A stretch of 20,472 nt of DNA, taken from contig JBBBWG010011680.1 in assembly GCA_037176905.1 (NCBI GenBank), positions 1-20,472 on the forward strand, given 5' to 3'. Source of the DNA: Azolla pinnata. Taxonomy: Eukaryota; Streptophyta; Polypodiopsida; Salviniales; Salviniaceae. Under the pieces are notes generated by a model. That model was given only the letters and a program-made list of their open reading frames with translations. It did no database searches and was not told the origin of the DNA. The translations under genes and the position numbers were made by a program. Each line of letters begins with the position of its first letter. Positions within the stretch are counted from its first letter, which is position 1. Positions 17,745 through 20,472 of this stretch are shown in pieces.

Positions 17745-18083
17745 GGAAGAAGAAGAAGAAGAAGAAGAGAAAGAGGGAGGGGGAGAGGAAAAGCTATGGC
17801 TTCTTCGATCAGTGAGCGAGCAGAAGACAAACAGACGACAGATACATCTCTGGATGGAATAACTACAAATTAATACACTGGACTCTCAAGAAGAAGAAGA
17901 AGAAGAAGAAGAAGAAAATATATTGGACTATGAAGAAGAAGAAGAAGAAGAACATATACTAAGACTCTTATGTATATTGAAGGGGAAGAAGAAGAAGAAG
18001 AACATATACTAAGACTCTTATGTATATTGAAGGGGAAGAAGAAGAAGAAGAAGAAGAAGAAGAAGAAGAAGAGGAGGAGGAGG
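17745..18083. repeat. Cluster of (GAA)n tracts
   Basis: Separate AAG/GAA runs lie at about 17745-17769, 17888-17916, 17932-17950, 17984-18000 and 18034-18072, the last passing into GAG/GGA to 18083. All have the purines on the plus strand. Non-repeat DNA between the tracts shows they are distinct loci, although some were multiplied by the 50-base duplication at 17951-18050. Confidence 0.9.
17951..18050. repeat. Perfect 50-base tandem duplication
   Basis: 17951-18000 and 18001-18050 are identical. Each begins AACATATACTAAGACTCTTA and ends in an AAG run. Identity over 35 non-microsatellite bases indicates a recent event. Confidence 0.95.
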
Positions 18084-18323
18084 ATATAATTGTTAATTTG
18101 AGTATATTAATAGATATGTAAGATAAAAGGAAAGTTAAATTGATAATTTTTATAATTATGTTGTGTAGGAACTTTGTTTCCATTTGAGCTAGATTTATGT
18201 CATTTTGTATTGCAACACCTTAGAAGCTTGTTGTCAGCACCGGAACAAGAAAAGAATAATAATTGTAGGAATATAATGTTGAGATATATTATAAAGAAAG
18301 AATATTACAGCTTCTCCAAGAGT

Positions 18324-18354
18324 GGAAGAAGAAGAAGAAGAAGAAGAAGAAGAA
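18324..18354. repeat. (GAA)n microsatellite
   Basis: A perfect GAA run of about 30 bases, again with purines on the plus strand. Confidence 0.9.
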
Positions 18355-18359
18355 ACGGT

Positions 18360-20026
18360 AGGGAGTTAGGGTAATAATGTAAGCTAGAGGGCTAGGGATT
18401 GGTGTTAAATCGGAATGAGTTGAGAGGAGTGATGGCCCTGAATTTATAGGATGGGCTTGGGGGTAGGGGAGGCCACATGCAGGAGCAGGGAGGTTGCATG
18501 TAGCGCCATGTGTCATAGCTGCATGAATTCTCCGGAATGCTCAATCGTGCCTTTTGCATGTAGTTATGAATAATGATCAAATAAGTTAAATGATTTGACG
18601 GATAAGATAATATAACACAAATGTTAAGGTTAAGGGTTTGAGCATTATATGTCCATGATCATTACACTTGCCTCTACCACATTGTAGTTTTGATAGCAAG
18701 GTTTTTTTCATATTGTCATGTTGTTAGAATGTAAACATACATTTACGGCAAAGAGAAAAAGATATGTTTTTCCAACAATTTGTCTTGTGTACCTAGGTCA
18801 CTAGCTCTATCACATGTTACAATAAAAAAACCCTCACACTCATTGAACCTATTCGTATTGAGAAAGATTTGAGAACTCCTCGAACTATCTCCTTTCCTAA
18901 TATTTGTTGAGTTCTTATGCAGATCATTGTCACCTTACACTATGCATTTAGTACAATGATCTGATTAATCCATATAGAAATATAGGGAGCATTTTCATGA
19001 TTATTTAACCTCGAGCTAAATGAAACAAAGGTCCTAAGTGACTTTCAATTTCTTATAATAATAAGAGTACCAAACTATGTCACAATTCATTATTTGAGTC
19101 CACTTGTTTAAGAGGATAATGGTGAGGATGCCAATGGAGGAAAGCCAAAAAGAAGTTGTTCTTCAGTGGCCCACTTTAAGTAATGATGTTCCATACCAAT
19201 ATTTTGAACATTAGAGTATAAGTACTAAATAATAAAGCAATAAATTTAGATTAAGTTCATTTGAAAACTCAGCTTTTACAACCACAACAGACGAGACCAA
19301 AGATAGAAGTCAATCAATTTAGACAAGTTATACATGCACACTACACTTATTGCATTGTCTAAATACAAATTCCAATGTAAAAGTAAATGAAGAGATCAAT
19401 AAACCAATGCAAGTTAGGCCCATTTGGCTTGTGGAACTTTACAGCCAAATGAAAATCACACATTCGGGGTTTTTTGTAAATTATAAGAAATTCAGTGTAA
19501 CCAAAATTTGAGATGTTTTTCCATTACATTTTATAAATAGAGTATCAAATATATGACAAGAAGTATGACCACTATTGCGTAAAGAATAAGTAATATTGCA
19601 CATTCTCTTTAAAGATTCTTTAAGAGGATCCTTTTAACATTCAAAATTTAGGCTCAACCAATATCTTTTGTATCTCTAAAGGGTGGTAATATAAAATGTA
19701 TTGTGAAACTAGCAAATTTGTGGGATTTCTAAATGTATTTAGGAACAACGTTTAAAAAAGCTACAAATAGACAAAAAAGTAAGCAATTGCAAATAAGACA
19801 AAAAAGTTATACATGTAGAGATAACAACATTAGTATTCAAGTATATTTGAGATCAAAATGGTGAGTAAAGAAAGTTCACAATGCACAAGTCAAAACAATT
19901 TCAAAAGTTATTACCAAATTTAAAAATATGGTCACGAATAAGCATGCTTACAATCACACTTTCTTATTTTAGAATCAAAATACTAAAGTATCAGATACTA
20001 AAAGGCTTAAAAAAAGAAGACAATTT
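18360..20026. other. AT-rich intergenic DNA without a recognisable gene
   Basis: No ORF with a domain, no RNA gene and no long repeat was found. One inverted repeat is noted at 19421-19451. The composition is distinctly AT-rich with many short A runs. Confidence 0.5.
19421..19451. repeat. Inverted repeat, 9-bp arms
   Basis: CATTTGGCT (19421-19429) and AGCCAAATG (19443-19451) are exact reverse complements with a 13-base loop. The flanking GGCCCATTTGG resembles ends of some plant MITEs, but no partner terminus is seen. Confidence 0.5.
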
Positions 20027-20348
20027 TGTTAGGTGCGAGAGGGAGTGAGCAATCACGGGTGGAAGCACACACAAGAGTGAAGAAGGAAGATCACACAGAG
20101 AAGCATAAAGAGTTTGACTGAAAGAGCTCTCTGTTCTCTTAAGATAAACTATGATGATAGTATATGTGAAGTAAAAAACATATGTAAAACCCTAAACTCC
20201 TTAAGTACTACCTAGTACCACACCTGAGTATATCAGGTATATCTGGTTACATGGGGAAAAAACCTCTAGCCAGATCTAGAGTAAAAAGTGCCCATGTATA
20301 GGGAAACAGTTCATGTCAAAGCTACTCGAGGGACACATAAGTGTAACA
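20027..20348 (-). mobile_element. Possible solo LTR (322 bases)
   Basis: The segment starts TGTTAGG and ends GTGTAACA, with inverted TGTTA/TAACA termini. On the minus strand its second half is CT-rich, like plant R/U5 regions. Flanks AATTT (20022-20026) and AATGT (20349-20353) match at four of five bases, a possible worn target-site duplication. No initiator-Met primer-binding site lies next to either end, which fits a solo LTR. Orientation and identity are inferred. Confidence 0.35.
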
Positions 20349-20370
20349 AATGTTGGCCGGGATTTTACGG

Positions 20371-20391
20371 AATTACGGCGAAGCCGTAATT
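20371..20391. repeat. Perfect hairpin, 9-bp stem with 3-base loop
   Basis: AATTACGGC (20371-20379) and GCCGTAATT (20383-20391) pair around GAA. Further TTACGG copies flank it (20364, 20400). The TTACGGC/GCCGTAA core is the same as in the hairpin at 13-39. The rest of the DNA to 20472 is unassigned and may be part of another repeat element. Confidence 0.6.
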
Positions 20392-20472
20392 ACGAAATAT
20401 TACGGAAAATAAGACAGTCGGGAAAACGGGGAGTCGGGTGAGCTCCGAACCGACGTATGTAAATAACATCCC

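Noticed and set aside
17397..17873. 158-codon plus-strand frame with long Glu and Arg runs
   Set aside because: Most of it comes from GAG and GAA microsatellites, there is no domain, and it lies in the promoter of the opposite-strand RLCK gene.
20349..20366. TGGCCGGGATTTT after the putative right-hand LTR as a primer-binding site
   Set aside because: It begins with TGG, but I cannot match it to a known plant tRNA 3' end. The LTR looks better oriented on the minus strand.

Overview
The window is nuclear DNA of a land plant. It holds two spliced protein-kinase genes that face each other (convergent), set between degenerate transposable-element DNA and simple repeats. Plant origin follows from a CDKD-type CDK-activating kinase, a class-VII receptor-like cytoplasmic kinase (RLCK-VII), GT-AG introns of 63 to about 2600 bases, and a copia-type retroelement carrying the plant initiator-Met tRNA primer-binding site. 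Repeat-rich intergenic DNA and two introns of about 2.6 kb suggest a fairly large genome. I cannot name the species; a fern or other seedless plant is only a guess.

Layout. 1-850: part of a minus-strand Ty1/copia-like element: internal start, duplicated primer-binding site, and an LTR with TATA box and tandem repeats. 850-2550: a decayed plus-strand ORF encoding a coiled-coil-rich protein of unknown family. 2600-3300: two diverged copies of one sequence that once encoded a peptide. 3300-4657: upstream region of the first kinase gene, with site-II motifs, a CATG/GAATG minisatellite and short upstream ORFs. 4658-11420 (+): the CDKD gene, 7 coding exons, 419 aa; a LINE remnant and a duplicated splice-acceptor region lie in intron 1. 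11421-13020: space between the two 3' ends, with a tandem repeat of 126 and 123 bases. 13021-17174 (-): RLCK-VII kinase gene, 5 coding exons, 526 aa. 17175-18360: its upstream region, unusually rich in GA, GGA and GAA tracts, with an overlapping upstream ORF. 18360-20026: AT-rich DNA without a recognisable gene. 20027-20348: a possible solo LTR; then more element-like DNA to the end.

The two kinases are not an operon and need not be functionally linked. CDKD (with cyclin H and MAT1 in known plants) phosphorylates CDK T-loops and the RNA polymerase II tail in the nucleus; RLCK-VII kinases relay signals from plasma-membrane receptors. All splice junctions were assigned by reading-phase continuity and family conservation. 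Both models stay in frame: the exons sum to 1260 and 1581 bases.

The most interesting observations are a stop-free, 99-base intron inside the CDKD activation loop, a GA microsatellite that sets the frame between an upstream ATG and the RLCK start, the in-frame tandem repeat between the convergent genes, and the unidentified decayed coiled-coil ORF. I saw no CRISPR, tRNA, rRNA or clearly new multi-gene system.
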